In this document: positions 1 through 12,263 of the stretch, one piece after another | How positions within the stretch are numbered: position 1 is the first letter of the stretch | Layout: each line of letters starts with the position of its first letter | Origin: Nemertoderma westbladi | Lineage: Eukaryota; Xenacoelomorpha; Nemertodermatida; Nemertodermatidae | Reading direction: 5' to 3' | DNA: 64,000 nt | Assembly: GCA_032718475.1 (NCBI GenBank) | Contig: JAUCBJ010006988.1 | Span: 62,001 to 126,000, forward strand | Notes under the pieces: model-generated | Database searches by the model: none | The model's input: only the letters and a program-made list of their open reading frames with translations | What the model was told of the DNA's origin: nothing | Made by a program: the position numbers and the translations under genes

Positions 1-543
1 TTGGGAGTAATCCGCTGTTACTTACAACAATTTTCCCCCTTGGGAGGGATGGATTTTAATTGGGTAGATTAGATTAAAGAAGTGTTTCAAACGTGCCTAA
101 ATCATGGAGCAAATTTGGTCTCTTCGGAGAGGCAGTTCAGTAATATTTAGGTAACAGAATGTTTTTTAAAGTAATACTATATTATTTTGATATTAGTCTA
201 TACTGTTTATTATATTATATAGCGAAATATTATTTAATATCTTAAAAAGTGAGAGGGGCTCCCAAATTCCTCTCAGTCCCGGGTCCAAATATGGCTTAAT
301 CCGGCCCAGATGATAGCCATATGTAAATTGTGCAGGAAATTGCGGGATTTATGCATCCGTGGGTTATCATTTGTAAGAATCGTGAAACTTTCTGTAATCA
401 TTTTTGTAACTCAAATAGGATGTGAATTCATATTTTATCAAATTTATTGATATCAGATTCTAGGTCTACCAGTCGAAGAACTTTACGTAATATTGCAACG
501 GAGTGCGGAATATTGGATGTATCTAATTTAAATCCTGATGTAA

Positions 544-1380
544 TATGTGGCTGGCCACGAGAAAAGGGACCTTATGTCGCAAAACCTGATTCTGAGTTAA
601 TCGCGTTTAAAGTTTCCCTCTATTTTTGAACAAATTTAATTGGATTATCAATTTAGAAATGTATAAAACGATGAGGGAAATTCAAATTGGTTCTGATATT
701 CAATATACCTAGGAAATAACTAATTACAGGAAGCAATATAAGATGTTGCAGTGTTGTATACAACACTGTCTTAGGGTTTTCATGTCTGAATTTAGGACTG
801 TAATAAATTGAAATTGTAATACTGTAATAGGTAGCTGTACTGTAGGCCTACAGTTATTTTTTAAATGTAATATGGCTGTCATTTTCTTAATTTAAATTCG
901 TTAGTTCTTAAATTTTGTAATCCCAATAAAGAATTCAAAATACAAATAATTTTAAATTTTGTTAAAAAAATTTATCTTTTTGAAAAAATTTTAAATTAAA
1001 AAGAAAAATTTTTTTGGTTACATGTTTTTTTGAAAATTTTTTAAAATAGTTCATGAACAATATTAATACTTTCAAAGTGTTAAAAGTTGTATAAAAAGCC
1101 GAATAACATTGAACTGCCTAACTATATAGTAAGAATTGCTATGATATTATTAATATTTTCAATTTTTTTAAATAATCGCTTATTATAACCGCTATTAATA
1201 AAAATTTTTTTGCTACCCGATTCACCTTCACATAAATCGATATAACTTTTTTTTGGAAATAGATATTGAGACACCGTTTTTTTTGTTAAAATCTCTGGAA
1301 AATTCTGCATCTCATAGGCCTAATAACTCAAAATCGACCTCCGGTGACATAAGGTCCCTTTTCTCGTGGCCAGCCACATA
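544..1380. repeat. Perfect 35-bp inverted repeat pair (544-578 and 1346-1380)
   Basis: Positions 544-578 are the exact reverse complement of 1346-1380. Similarity continues outward more weakly, with 498-518 resembling the complement of 1391-1412, so the arms are about 80 bp with 770 bp between them. The sharp arms suggest the ends of a small non-autonomous DNA transposon or a foldback element. I could not identify a target-site duplication. Confidence 0.6.
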
Positions 1381-2199
1381 TGTAAACAATTACAATATGC
1401 GCGCATTCCGTTGAATAATGAATGGAAGGTTGATTGTTGTAGAGAGTTAATTGACTCAATAACAGGTTATTCTGGTGATACCGGGGTTCTCAGTTTAGTT
1501 TGTACTGTTTATAATTAGCCCAAACTTTTCTTTTTTTATTTTCTTTTGTTCTCTCTTTTAATTTTGTAGTCAAAGTGTAACATATTTTCATATTTACGTA
1601 TTTGTACGAATATAAGAAGTAAATGAAAATAAATAAATTAGCTTCCGAAAATTATACCTTTACGACAAAGACGATACACAATACACATAGACGATAGACT
1701 TAGGGAAAAACTGACCGTTCGCTATAGTCCACCGCTCTTACTCGCCGCACAACCTGCAAAAGTTCAGATATTCGCTGTCACAAAGGAGCAATAAATGTCA
1801 TACACTCTCAACACCCGTCCCTCCCGTCTTATCATATTCTGTTTACTTCTACAAAATATTGCGATGTTCGTAATTGGTTTAGTTGACATGAAATATGTTA
1901 GAATAAGCTATAAACTTTTATTACTGTATGATGCGTGACCTAAATTAATGGCACACAAGAGTATTGTAGCCTAGATAGTTAGTATTATAACCTGTGGATG
2001 AGACGGGGGGAGGGGGGCTGGACGCAATAATGGGGAAATAATATCTCACCTCAATGTTAAATTCCAAAATTTATGGAAAGCAGCAGGTTACAGTGGTACG
2101 ATATTCTAACAAAAATGAGAATGTAAGTGTCTGAGGTCCTGAGTGTCTGTGTCTGGGGCAAGTGGCTGAACTGGTTATTTATCGCTACTGTTAAGTAGG

Positions 2200-3345
2200 A
2201 AACGAAACGTACGTATAGCCGTGGTTCAACCCCCCGGAACGTGTTTCCTCGTTTTTTGCATTTCTGAACGAAACCATAATATTATAACAAAAAGAAACTA
2301 TAAACCAATTTAACACGTTAGTGGGGGCTTTGCGCAAGTTGAAGCTTATCATATGGGTATTCCAAATGGGTACCACTAATTCAACCGTTCCTAGTCGCCC
2401 TCTAGCGCGTGACTGGGAGTACCCCCTCGCAAATCTGTTCGGAATTTTGACAGACTTGTGTCTGTCAAAGTTAAATTTCATCAAAGATTGACCGAGTTGT
2501 TAGCCTTCAAATAATTGAAGACAGAGAGACCGACACACAACGGTTGAATAAACATCGGTACCCGTATGCTAGGCCGAATTACTTAGTCGCTCGCCCCAAA
2601 GACACTAATGATTGCATTAATGTTGCTGAATAATCAAAATAAATAATTCTTATTTTTATAAACAATTAACAAATCCCATAGACGCAAAAAATAATAGAAA
2701 TATTAAAACCACAAATGTTGTCAATGTTTTCTCCCGCCGGGAATTAAAGTGCAATATGAATCCGGAAATTTGTTCTAAAGAGCGAAACAGAAATCTAATT
2801 TTAGGCATATAGAATATTTTATTTACCTCCTCATCCCTCGATAACTTAATGCAAATTTTATTAAATGTATATGGGGCTAATATATATGGGGCTAATATAT
2901 ATGGGGCTAATATATAGTTATAATTAGATTTACAGATTTTTATTGATTGCATTTGTAGGCATTATATCGGTGCAGCCTCATTTCCAGGCCGGTGTTGAGA
3001 AGAATAAATCAATGATTAATTGCTATTATTTACTTTAATATCAAACTTGTTGTAGAATAATATTCAACATCCCTCGCCATACGCACTCTCTCACACACAG
3101 GCCCCTCAATTTGTACTTGCTGAGAGATATTTTCACGTCTACTGGTATGTAAATCATGCATCTTTAACTATTATTGGTAACTATTGTAAATACGGTACCA
3201 TAGTAGTCTACAATAATATAAAATAAATAAATTGGAGTTTGAGCTGTTAATGCAACTGAAACGTACGTATAGCGCTGGTTCAACCCCCGGTGACGCGCTT
3301 TCTCATTTTTTCAATTTCTGAACAAAACCACAATATACCATAATA
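2200..3345 (+). repeat. Pair of ~85-bp direct repeats
   Basis: 2200-2290 and 3258-3345 share a block beginning GAAACGTACGTATAGC and continuing through a run of C and a T-rich segment, with about 15-20% divergence. Direct repeats about 1 kb apart may be two independent insertions of one family or ends of a single element. No coding sequence lies between them. Confidence 0.45.
2868..2916 (+). repeat. Short tandem repeat, unit about 16 bp, three copies
   Basis: The unit is TATATATGGGGCTAA with small variation, repeated three times in direct orientation. It appears to be a simple local expansion. Confidence 0.75.
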
Positions 3346-5120
3346 TAGGCCTATCTATCTATATATCATTAATTAATTAAATATCACTCACCAGATTGAG
3401 AATATTCAATTACGTCTCTTTCTATCCAAACGCAATATATTATATGCCGGTCCCAGCAACGTTGACCTTTCAATAATCACCCTCGGGTCAAGGGATATGT
3501 GAAGCGCACACTTGACAACCCATCCTATGTCACATCTGACATTGTGAATAATTTATGATATTGGTTGTATAGTAAGGACGAATAAGATAGCTATAGTTCA
3601 TTATAGTGGCACACAGCAGAACTAAGGAATATGATACTGATGTAGTAGCACAGCATGTGTAGTGTGTACACCATGTCCTGGAACTGGAATATAGTGTAGT
3701 TCATTAGAATGTTGCATGTATTTGCTTCCACTTCAGGCCATTTTATTATATTTAATAAATGCACAATATTCTGAAACATTTTGTTTATCTCATAAGTAGC
3801 TGGCAACAATGCAATGCCTATATGATATTACATAACCAAAATGTTCTAGAACATGATGTATTAATTAAATAGCCTGCATCAGTGGAAACAAATGCATGCA
3901 ACTTTCGTATGCCCATATCTCAGTTATTTCAAAAGATAAATTCAAATATTTGTACATGTTTTGGAATCCTTGCACGGCCAGCTTCCCACTCCACTAGTAC
4001 CAACAAATCACTATAAGGTTGAAGAATAACTGTGCTCTAACAGGTGCAATATCGACGGAGACACATTTTTTAAACGGTTGAAGCTAAAGAATGAAGGCAT
4101 AATGAAAATTGTGGCTCAACTACTAAGGAGGAGTGAGATGAAACTATCTCTGTTTCAAATTTCATGCAATCTCATTACGATTTGTTGAAAACAATTTTTT
4201 TTTGGAGGGGGGGTCTTATGTACGTCGTACCAGAATAACGACACTATATTCCAGGACATGCTGTACTACGTATCTATTTGTAGAGATTAGATTGTAGATT
4301 ATATACATCTTATTTACTTTATATCAAAATAAAGTATAAAAAGTTAATATTTGATATTTATTTAATTCCGTTACCACATAACATAATAATACAAACATAA
4401 TAATAATTAACACCTGTGATTGATGAATATTGATATTGGTGTTAGTGTTAGTAGCGGCCGATTTATTGTAGGTAGGGCAGTAGCTAGCAAAGCTAGTGTA
4501 TAGCTACTACTTGACCTGGAAGTTATATGGAAGCGATTTATTCCAAAGTTTAAACATTTACCTAAGGCAGCAGCACCCATGTGAAGATACCAGGTTTTAA
4601 CTTTTTAGTCGAAATTTTATTAAAAATATGTTGCAAATCTTTATTGCTCTAAAGATTGATATTATAAAAGTTGTGGAATTCCACCAAAGACTGTAAACTG
4701 TTATATAAAACCGGGTTACACGGTAACCCCGGGTTACACATGCTGTTCTTGTTTTTACAATTTTCGAATAATATAACGAGGGTACTTTTTAAGAAGTTTA
4801 TTACAGTGTAAAAATTATTCGAATTATTACACTACTACAGACAGTAGATACAATTCATAATTTCATCATTAATTATAGTAAATTTATTGAATAAAAATAT
4901 TCTACGTTAGTAGGACTTCAGGTATTACTGCATGTACAGGACAGTAGCCTATATTGCTTTTAAAATTAAGAAAACAAAAGCTTTACTGAATGGTAAAAAC
5001 TTATAAAGTATATTTAACTTGATTGTTAAAGGTAGCAAATAAATATATAAAAATGTGAAAATACAAGACCAGATTCTTATAGTTTGATGATAGTAAAATC
5101 ATTTACTATTATAAAAAACA

Positions 5121-5161
5121 AGCAGTGGGTACACCACTGCTGCAGTGGTGTACCCACTGCT
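5121..5161. repeat. Perfect 20-bp-arm palindrome with a 1-nt centre
   Basis: The 20 bases 5121-5140 are the exact reverse complement of 5142-5161, with a single T at 5141 between them. The arm contains AGCAGTGGGTACACC. It would form a very stable cruciform or RNA hairpin. No gene is adjacent and no function is evident. Confidence 0.9.
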
Positions 5162-5307
5162 GGTACATGGATAGTTGAGTCTGAATGGCTGCATGTGGCT
5201 AAGATATTATTATTCATATAGTGGGCCTACATCTGGTGACAATATGACCATGACACCCCTTATATAAAATTATAATTTACGTTGGGCATTGGCTGAAGCT
5301 ACGTAAC

Positions 5308-5388
5308 TTCGGTATGGGCACCAAGGTGGGATCGAACTGGTGACCCCCAGGTCGGAAGTCTGGCGCCCTACCCTTCTATCTGCAATTT
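5308..5388 (-). repeat. tRNA-derived SINE head or tRNA pseudogene
   Basis: Read on the minus strand there is a tRNA-like order: a D-arm-like GGGTAGGGCG, an anticodon-stem-like segment with one mismatch, and a T-loop/B-box sequence AGTTCGATCCC. Acceptor-stem pairing is not convincing, so this is more likely the head of an old SINE or a tRNA pseudogene than a working tRNA gene. It stands alone in AT-rich DNA. Confidence 0.5.
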
Positions 5389-6186
5389 ACCTACTTATGG
5401 TCGTTCTCCCGTCTATCAATACCATTCTATTTATCCATTATGCTCATCTGAACCGCAATGTAGGCTACATCAGAGTCTGACAGTTTATGTGTTAATGCAC
5501 ACAGCATATGTGTTGTATATGTATTGATTAATATGAAATTGGTTAGCGATTTCCTTCAAAGATGCGCCATGACTACGACACCCTAGAAGCCCATGATGTT
5601 CAAACCAAATTAGAGTTAAGTTGATAATACAACAGTAAATACATATGGAAAGTACGATAATGACGTAAAAATAATACGTTCCGTGTGTAAACCAAACCAT
5701 TTGTTTGTCACTATTAGGCCTATTATAATATACTGTACAGAAATATAATAATTTGATAATTATAGTATTATATATAGTAACTAGTAACTAATTACGAAGT
5801 TAGTGTCATTATAGATCACTCTAATATTGTCGTTTACTTTTCATATTGATTAAATGTATAACTACATAGTTACATATAAAATAATGTTCCTAATTATAAT
5901 TATTTATATATATTTAATAGTTTTTCCCGTAAATAAAATAAATGTAAATGGATAAAACAAAGATACATAATATGTATAAATACCGCCGTAGGCCATATTA
6001 TAATAGAATTATTACACAACTGAATAGTTCAAAAGCAACATAGCTATGTAAGATAATCAATATTGTCAGAAACGCCATATGCTTATTCAATCTTCATTTG
6101 ATTTCATGAGACTTCATGAATTTGATGCTTACGAGCCCTGGTTGTGGAAAATGTGAAGTAATCTACAAATTCATGACGTCATACAA

Positions 6187-7664
6187 CCAACTCGTCACAC
6201 AACCAACTTGTCACACAACCAATTCGTCACACAACCAACTCGTCACACAACCAACTCGTCACAGAACCAACTCGTCACACAACAAACTCTTCACACAACC
6301 AACTCGTCACACAACCAACTCGTCACACAACCAACTCGTCACACAACCAACTCGACACACAACCACCTCGTCACACAACCAACTCGTCACACAACCAACT
6401 CGTCACACAACCAACTCGTCACACAACCAACTCGTCACACAACCAACTCGTCACACAACCAACTCGTCACACAACCAACTCGTCACACAACCAACTCGTC
6501 ACACAACCAACTCGTCACACAACCAACTCGTCACACAACCAACTCGTCACACAACCAACTCGTCACACAACCAACTCGTCACACAACCAACTCGTCACAC
6601 AACCAACTCGTCACACAACCAACTCGTCACACAACCAACTCGTCACACAACCAACTCGTCACACAACCAACTCGTCACACAACCAACTCGTCACACAACC
6701 AACTCGTCACACAACCAATTCGTCACACAACCAACTCGTCACACAACCAACTCGTCACACAACCAACTCGCCAAACAACCAACTCGTCACACAACCAACT
6801 CGTCACACAACCAACTCGTCACACAACCAACTCGTCACACAACCAACTCGTCACACAACCAACTCGTCACACAACCAACTCGTCACACAACCAACTCGTC
6901 ACACAACCAACTCGTCACACAACCAACTCGTCACACAACCAACTCGTCACACAACCAACTCGTCACACAACCAACTCGTCACACAACCAACTCGTCACAC
7001 AACCAACTCGTCACACAACCAACTCGCCACACAACCAACTCGTCACACAACCAACTCGTCACACAACCAACTCGTCACACAACCAACTCGTCACACAACC
7101 AACTCGTCACACAACCAACTCGTCACACAACCAACTCGTCACACAACCAACTCGTCACACAACCAACTCGTCACACAACCAACTCGTCACACAACCAACT
7201 CGTCACACAACCAACTCGTCACACAACCAACTCGTCACACAACCAACTCGTCACACAACCAACTCGTCACACAACCAACTCGTCACACAACCAACTCGTC
7301 ACACAACCAACTCGCCACACAACCAACTCGTCACACAACCAACTCGTCACACAACCAACTCGTCACACAACCAACTCGTCACACAACCAACTCGTCACAC
7401 AACCAACTCGTCACACAACCAACTCGTCACACAACCAACTCGTCACACAACCAACTCGTCACACAACCAACTCGTCACACAACCAACTCGTCACACAACC
7501 AACTCGTCACACAACCAACTCGTCACACAACCAACTCGTCACACAACCAACTCGCCACACAACCAACTCGTCACACAACCAACTCGTCACACAACCAACT
7601 CGTCACACAACCAACTCGTCACACAACCAACTCGCCACACAACCAACTCGTCACACAACCAACT
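6187..7664 (+). repeat. 16-bp minisatellite, about 92 tandem copies
   Basis: The unit is AACTCGTCACACAACC, repeated head to tail for about 1.48 kb with very few variants; a T-to-C variant recurs near 7027, 7313, 7551 and 7633. Since 16 is not a multiple of three, three units (48 bp) encode a 16-residue period. Two frames stay open for about 500 codons simply because the unit contains no stop in them. Low divergence indicates recent expansion or homogenisation. Confidence 0.95.
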
Positions 7665-7707
7665 GAATGGTTTATTAACTAAACTGACAATGATTATATC
7701 GGAATAA

Positions 7708-10007
7708 CTATGTAATGCTTGTGTGTTAAGCAGCACATCAAGTGCGTTTTTTCAAGAACGATGGTCGCATTTGGGACGGCAAGATAATAAAGATACAGTG
7801 TAACAAATATGAGTTGTCGTATTCTAAAATATGATGACAAGTTAATTGTTTAGTTTTCTACGGGCATGGCTAGTCCCTTTTAATGGATTGATTAACGAGG
7901 TATTAATTCGCCGAAGTAGGATTTGTGTCAATAAGTGTCCCCCCCCCCCCCCCCCCCCCCTCCCTGTCACGATTAGGGCTATTTAATTGTTTAAGGATAA
8001 AAATACATGTCGACATGAAGTCGGTAAAATAGGATAAGATTATTACACGAATACTAATGATAATACACAGGATAGTTGTTATTTACAATGTAATTAATAT
8101 AGGCTGGGCGAGCCGCAAAATTATTCGCTCACTAGTACTACTACTACATGGAATTTTGGAAATTTGAATTTCTTTGAAATATTAAAATTTGCCATTTGCA
8201 CTTAAAAGTAAGTAAGGACGAAATTATAATAAAGTAGAACGGTCAATTTACTGTAATAAACTTTCATGTGTGGAAAATGTTTGATTTATCACAAACTGAA
8301 AGCAAATATACAAAGTAAAAATAAAACTTATAGTGTATAACTAGTACAACGCTAATATTATATATGTTTTTTTATGTAAATTAAAAAAATATAAATAATA
8401 AACTCCGCTGAATCTGAACTTGACCTGATTTCATTTTAAAAAGAAACAAACAATACTTGTCTAGGCCAGAATTCAATCAAAGGTAACTAACTACCTACAA
8501 AGACAATGAAATTGCTCATCAATAAATTAACTTAGTTCTAACTAGCGTATATTATTTTCTCAATAAAAATATTCACACAATAGTATTGCTATATAAACGG
8601 TTATGCAGGACTATTAATTGATAGCTAATGGACGGATGGTAGGATTAATAAGCTCTTGAGAAATAGGACACAGTTAGGAATCTATCTGTGGAATAATTCC
8701 GTTCAGTTTTAAGCAAACAGTGCGGCTTTAGCCAGGCGGCAGTGATGCTTGCACATGGTGTGGCCCAGTTGCACAGTCAGAGTAGTGTGGAGCAGCCAGT
8801 AGGATGCGTTCAACCCAAGAGAGGCACAAGAATCCCGTTTATTTTAGACCAACCAGGAGTTGGAATCAAGGGACGTTGGTTGAACGAGGAGTTAGATAGC
8901 TGGGCAACATCAACCTATTGAGTTGGAGGAATAGAGAAGCAAGGGAGGAAACGAATGAAAGAAGAATCAGGGATAAAGATCAAATATTTAGATGGAAGCT
9001 TGACTATCAGAGTATTGGTTAGATGGGCCCACAACAAATCAACTTATTCATTCTTCGATCCACCATCACCCACAAACACTGAGAAATACAACCCACGCAA
9101 GCTGTTGTTATTGTTGATATATTATATAATGTATTTCAATATTTATTTAATGGGTGGGGGCCCTCGCTTTGAAAGTTAAGCCCGTATCTTAGTCTTTTAT
9201 CTACCACGCCGCTAGGATGCATAATAGGTTGCCCCGCAACGCAACTCCGACAGAGGTCGCGGTCAGCCCTGTAAATCTACCAGTCATCAGCATTATAGAG
9301 AACCGGTCTCTTTTAGTACGCGTTTCAGGATTGACATTATTGACTGGCCTTTAGATTTCCTCGCTCAATCACTTCAGTTCTACAATCCGAGTGGACGGCA
9401 AGACTCATCCGTTGTGTCTGCCGTGTGCTCCTGGGTTTTCACAATAAGATAATACCAAGGTTGTACAAAGCCTCGTTTATTAAGTAAGCATTGTGCTGGG
9501 GTGTGCTGTCTTCAGCTGTAAGATCCCTGCAGATTGTAATCCAAGTATACAGTCTGTATTTTGGCCATTATTGCGTCGAGAAATAATAATAATATTGGCT
9601 TATTAAAATAATATAAAATTAATAATTAAATAATAAAATAATTAATAATAATAAAATAATTAAAATAACATCGCGTACCTTCCACTCCACAGTGCCTATT
9701 TTTCCTCCATAATGACAGTAAATTCTACTGTACAACATCTTAATTAAACACAACATTCTATATAGATTACAGAAATAATAACTCCCCAGTGATAACTTGT
9801 GGCCTACGGTACTTGCGATCTTACAATAATGAGTAAGGGATAAGGGAAAGGTCCGACGCCAACGGGTTGTCTTTAACCAGCCTACCTGGCACTGACACGA
9901 GTGGAAATTATCCAAATCTGGGAGCATGTACTACATTATTAAACATATGACTGGGAGGGAATATATATCGGTTTTATGTGGATTTAATTGATGGTTGAGC
10001 TAGTACC
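7708..10007. other. Intergenic DNA with a long poly(C) tract, no assigned gene
   Basis: A run of about 31 C lies at 7939-7970. The stretch 8700-8920 is less AT-rich and keeps one plus-strand frame open for some 65 codons, and 8955-9179 holds another short frame. I recognise neither, and no splice-supported gene can be drawn. The remainder is AT-rich with nothing identifiable. Confidence 0.5.
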
Positions 10008-10244
10008 ATGCCGAGAGGAAGAGCAGGTGCAAAACTGAGGAATAATCTAGTGCAGCCCAGTCGTCGATTAGTTTGCGTTGCATTGAAACCCGAGCGTCCC
10101 TTATTGTACATTAAGACAGGAAGGTTCAGCTACACCGGGTATACAAATATTGTGAGCGATGATAAAGATCCGAGTCAATATATTATATTCCAGGATGAAG
10201 AAACTAAAAAATGTATCAAACTTACTACTAAAAATTACATTAAT
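10008..10244 (+). CDS. Possible small ORF interrupted by the THAP transposon
   Basis: An ATG at 10008 opens a frame of 79 codons up to the transposon boundary at 10245; the N-terminus is MPRGRAGAKLR and the frame contains a tyrosine-rich central part. Skipping the transposon and one target duplication, the frame resumes at 12741 and continues for 16 codons to a stop. I do not recognise the protein. It may be a small gene or an exon split by the insertion, or chance. Against a real gene: no homologue comes to mind and no splice signals were identified. Confidence 0.25.
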
Positions 10245-10458
10245 CATGGAATACTAAATATACACGGAACCGCATTAGTGTTATTTTTTCGGCCCCGAAA
10301 TTTTTTTCAATAAAATGGTAGTATATGCCATAGAAACCTCAGAAAAAAAATTTAAGCAAATTTGACCGGAGCGTTTCCATGGAAACCGGGCAAACATAAA
10401 ATTTCTAGGTTTTGCCATGAATTAATTATTTTTTCCATCTACTACCCTATTTATTTTT

Positions 10459-10836
10459 GGCAGTGATTTTTTATGTCCTTTTATTTGACTTTTTTTGTCC
10501 TTTTTTTTACGAATTATGCATAATGACTTTTGTTGTCCTTTTAATGACTTTTATTGTCCTTTTAATGACTTTTTATGTATGTATTTCTTCAAACTGTCAG
10601 ACTGCTGATTTCTGGACTGTCAGACAGTTGATTTCACTATGCCTGTGCCAAAACATTCCATGATTCCATGATTTATAGACTATGAGATAGATTTCCATAT
10701 GCGCCTGTGGTAAAAAGACTCTATATTTAATAGTTTGTGGTCGTTGTCGATAATCGATAACCACATGACGGAGCAAAACACTCATTTTATAGCCAAAAAC
10801 AATCACCAATTGATGGAAAGGAGCAGGTTAAGGCCG
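10459..10836 (-). repeat. Dispersed 0.36-0.38-kb repeat, copy 1
   Basis: This segment is the reverse complement of 47504-47860 along its length with few differences. It contains several alternating poly-T and GTCC blocks at one end and, read on the minus strand, ends AACCTGCTCCTTTCC plus a TATA-like CTATAAAATGAG at the other. It has no coding potential. It is a non-autonomous mobile repeat or solo LTR-like unit of unknown class, inserted in the P-like transposon. Confidence 0.8.
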
Positions 10837-12263
10837 TTATTATATATATTATTAATATACATTGTATATATATATTATTATATATTATTATATAATTATA
10901 CCCACTTTTGTTACGTGGTAAATAGCTAAAATTAACGAGGGGTATTTTAGAGGTATTTTGAGAAACAATAAAGTACGTCGTTGAGATCTTAAGGAAGTAA
11001 TTCAGTTTTAGATTTTCGGGGGAAATTTCATAAATCATAATTCCATCTTCAATTTCAACATCACACTTACACGCATGTACCTCTCTATTCTTAAAAACAT
11101 CCTCGTCTTCAATCCATTTCTTTATATTTCCCAACTGCCACTCCAATTTGTCTTCTTCAACTAATTTCTATTTTCGAGTAGGTTGTATAGTGTGGGATCA
11201 ACTTTTCGTTTAGTTGGTGACTTGCGTAGTGGAGATGTCAATGGCCCAACCAATGTAAATATTGATGGAATTGATTCCTTTTTGAGATTGGAACTTCGAA
11301 ACTGCAAATTTCTGTTCATCATAAAATCCTTCGGCTCGAAGTGAACTTTGCAAATTCGTCTTTATCGTAATCGAATTCTCGACCTAACAAAAATATTAAT
11401 CTAAAATAATTTATAGGGCTAGTGTTCCGCCCGTGCCAGTATTTATATTTCACATTGCAATGTAAACTAATTAGGCCTACTACTGAATACAAAAACTCGA
11501 TCAATAATCAATAACTCAATATCAAAACTCAATAATCAATTAATTTTTTACGAGCTAGTATCTTTTGAAACTATAAAAATGTTGAAATATTTGGCAATAA
11601 ATTGTTAAAAGTTGAAATCTGATTTTTTTTTAAATTACTAGCTAATTTAAAATTAAAAAATAACTATAGCTATATGTTCTAGATCATTTTATTTTTTATT
11701 TTATTCTAGAATAGTTAAATAACTTTTATATGGTGTTCTATAACTAATATTGAAGCCATAGTAACAATGATTAAGGAACATACGCATACGCACGGATAGC
11801 CGTTTTTTTTAACTAGCTAGTAATTTTTGAAATTATAAAAAAATGTGAAAACATTGATTCTAGAATGTTTTCCAATATTAAAAAAACACTAAATAAAATA
11901 TTATTTTTTTTATTTTCAAAAATACTAGCTAGTGAAAAAAATACTACTAGATGTCAGAAAAAATGTCTACTAAGGTTCTAGAACAATCACCAATGTTCTA
12001 GAACATAATAAAATGCAATAAAACCAAATAAAAAGAAATACAAATTTTATAAATTTGCTGTACCATGGCTACACACATACTATAGTAGTACCAAATAGAT
12101 AACATGTCGTAGAACATTTCATGCATGATATAATAATAAAATCCTTACCTGGCGTATTCAGCCCCTGACGAATCGCTTGTTTCCATTCATTGCAAACAGC
12201 AACATCAATAGGAAACCGGTGCAAATGGTCTTTTGACTTGCATACTAAACAAGTACGTGGCAT
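10837..12263 (-). pseudogene. THAP-domain transposase remnant
   Basis: The minus strand from 12263 starts MPRTCLVCKSKDHLHRFP, with the first two cysteines and the HRFP signature of a THAP (C2CH) DNA-binding finger. A GTAAGG donor lies near 12150. Further on, at about 11350-11200, the second half appears as ICKVHFEPKDF followed by a SIPSIF segment like the AVPTIF end of THAP domains. This supplies the remaining zinc ligands (C, H). The visible acceptor near 11384 is out of frame with it, and a stop lies just upstream, so the copy is broken. Unassigned coding-like sequence follows to about 10950. The catalytic part was not recognised. Confidence 0.6.

Larger units (their letters stand above)
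1..5100. other. AT-rich intergenic DNA without a recognisable gene
   Basis: I see no convincing coding exon here. Short open frames (for example 447-629 and 2191-2484) have no family resemblance and fit chance in AT-rich DNA. What can be seen are an inverted repeat pair (495-580 with 1344-1415), two direct repeats of about 85 bp (2200-2290 and 3258-3345), a short tandem repeat (2868-2916), and from about 3740 to 4260 a diverged relative of the foldback family found intact at 45257-46203. Confidence 0.6.

Noticed and set aside
6187-7664. CRISPR array
   Set aside because: Units are contiguous 16-mers without spacers, in an animal genome; it is a minisatellite.
6116-7707. Two overlapping ORFs of about 500 codons with a 16-residue repeat
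   Set aside because: They follow automatically from the 16-bp minisatellite unit, which lacks stops in these frames; no non-repeat coding sequence flanks them.
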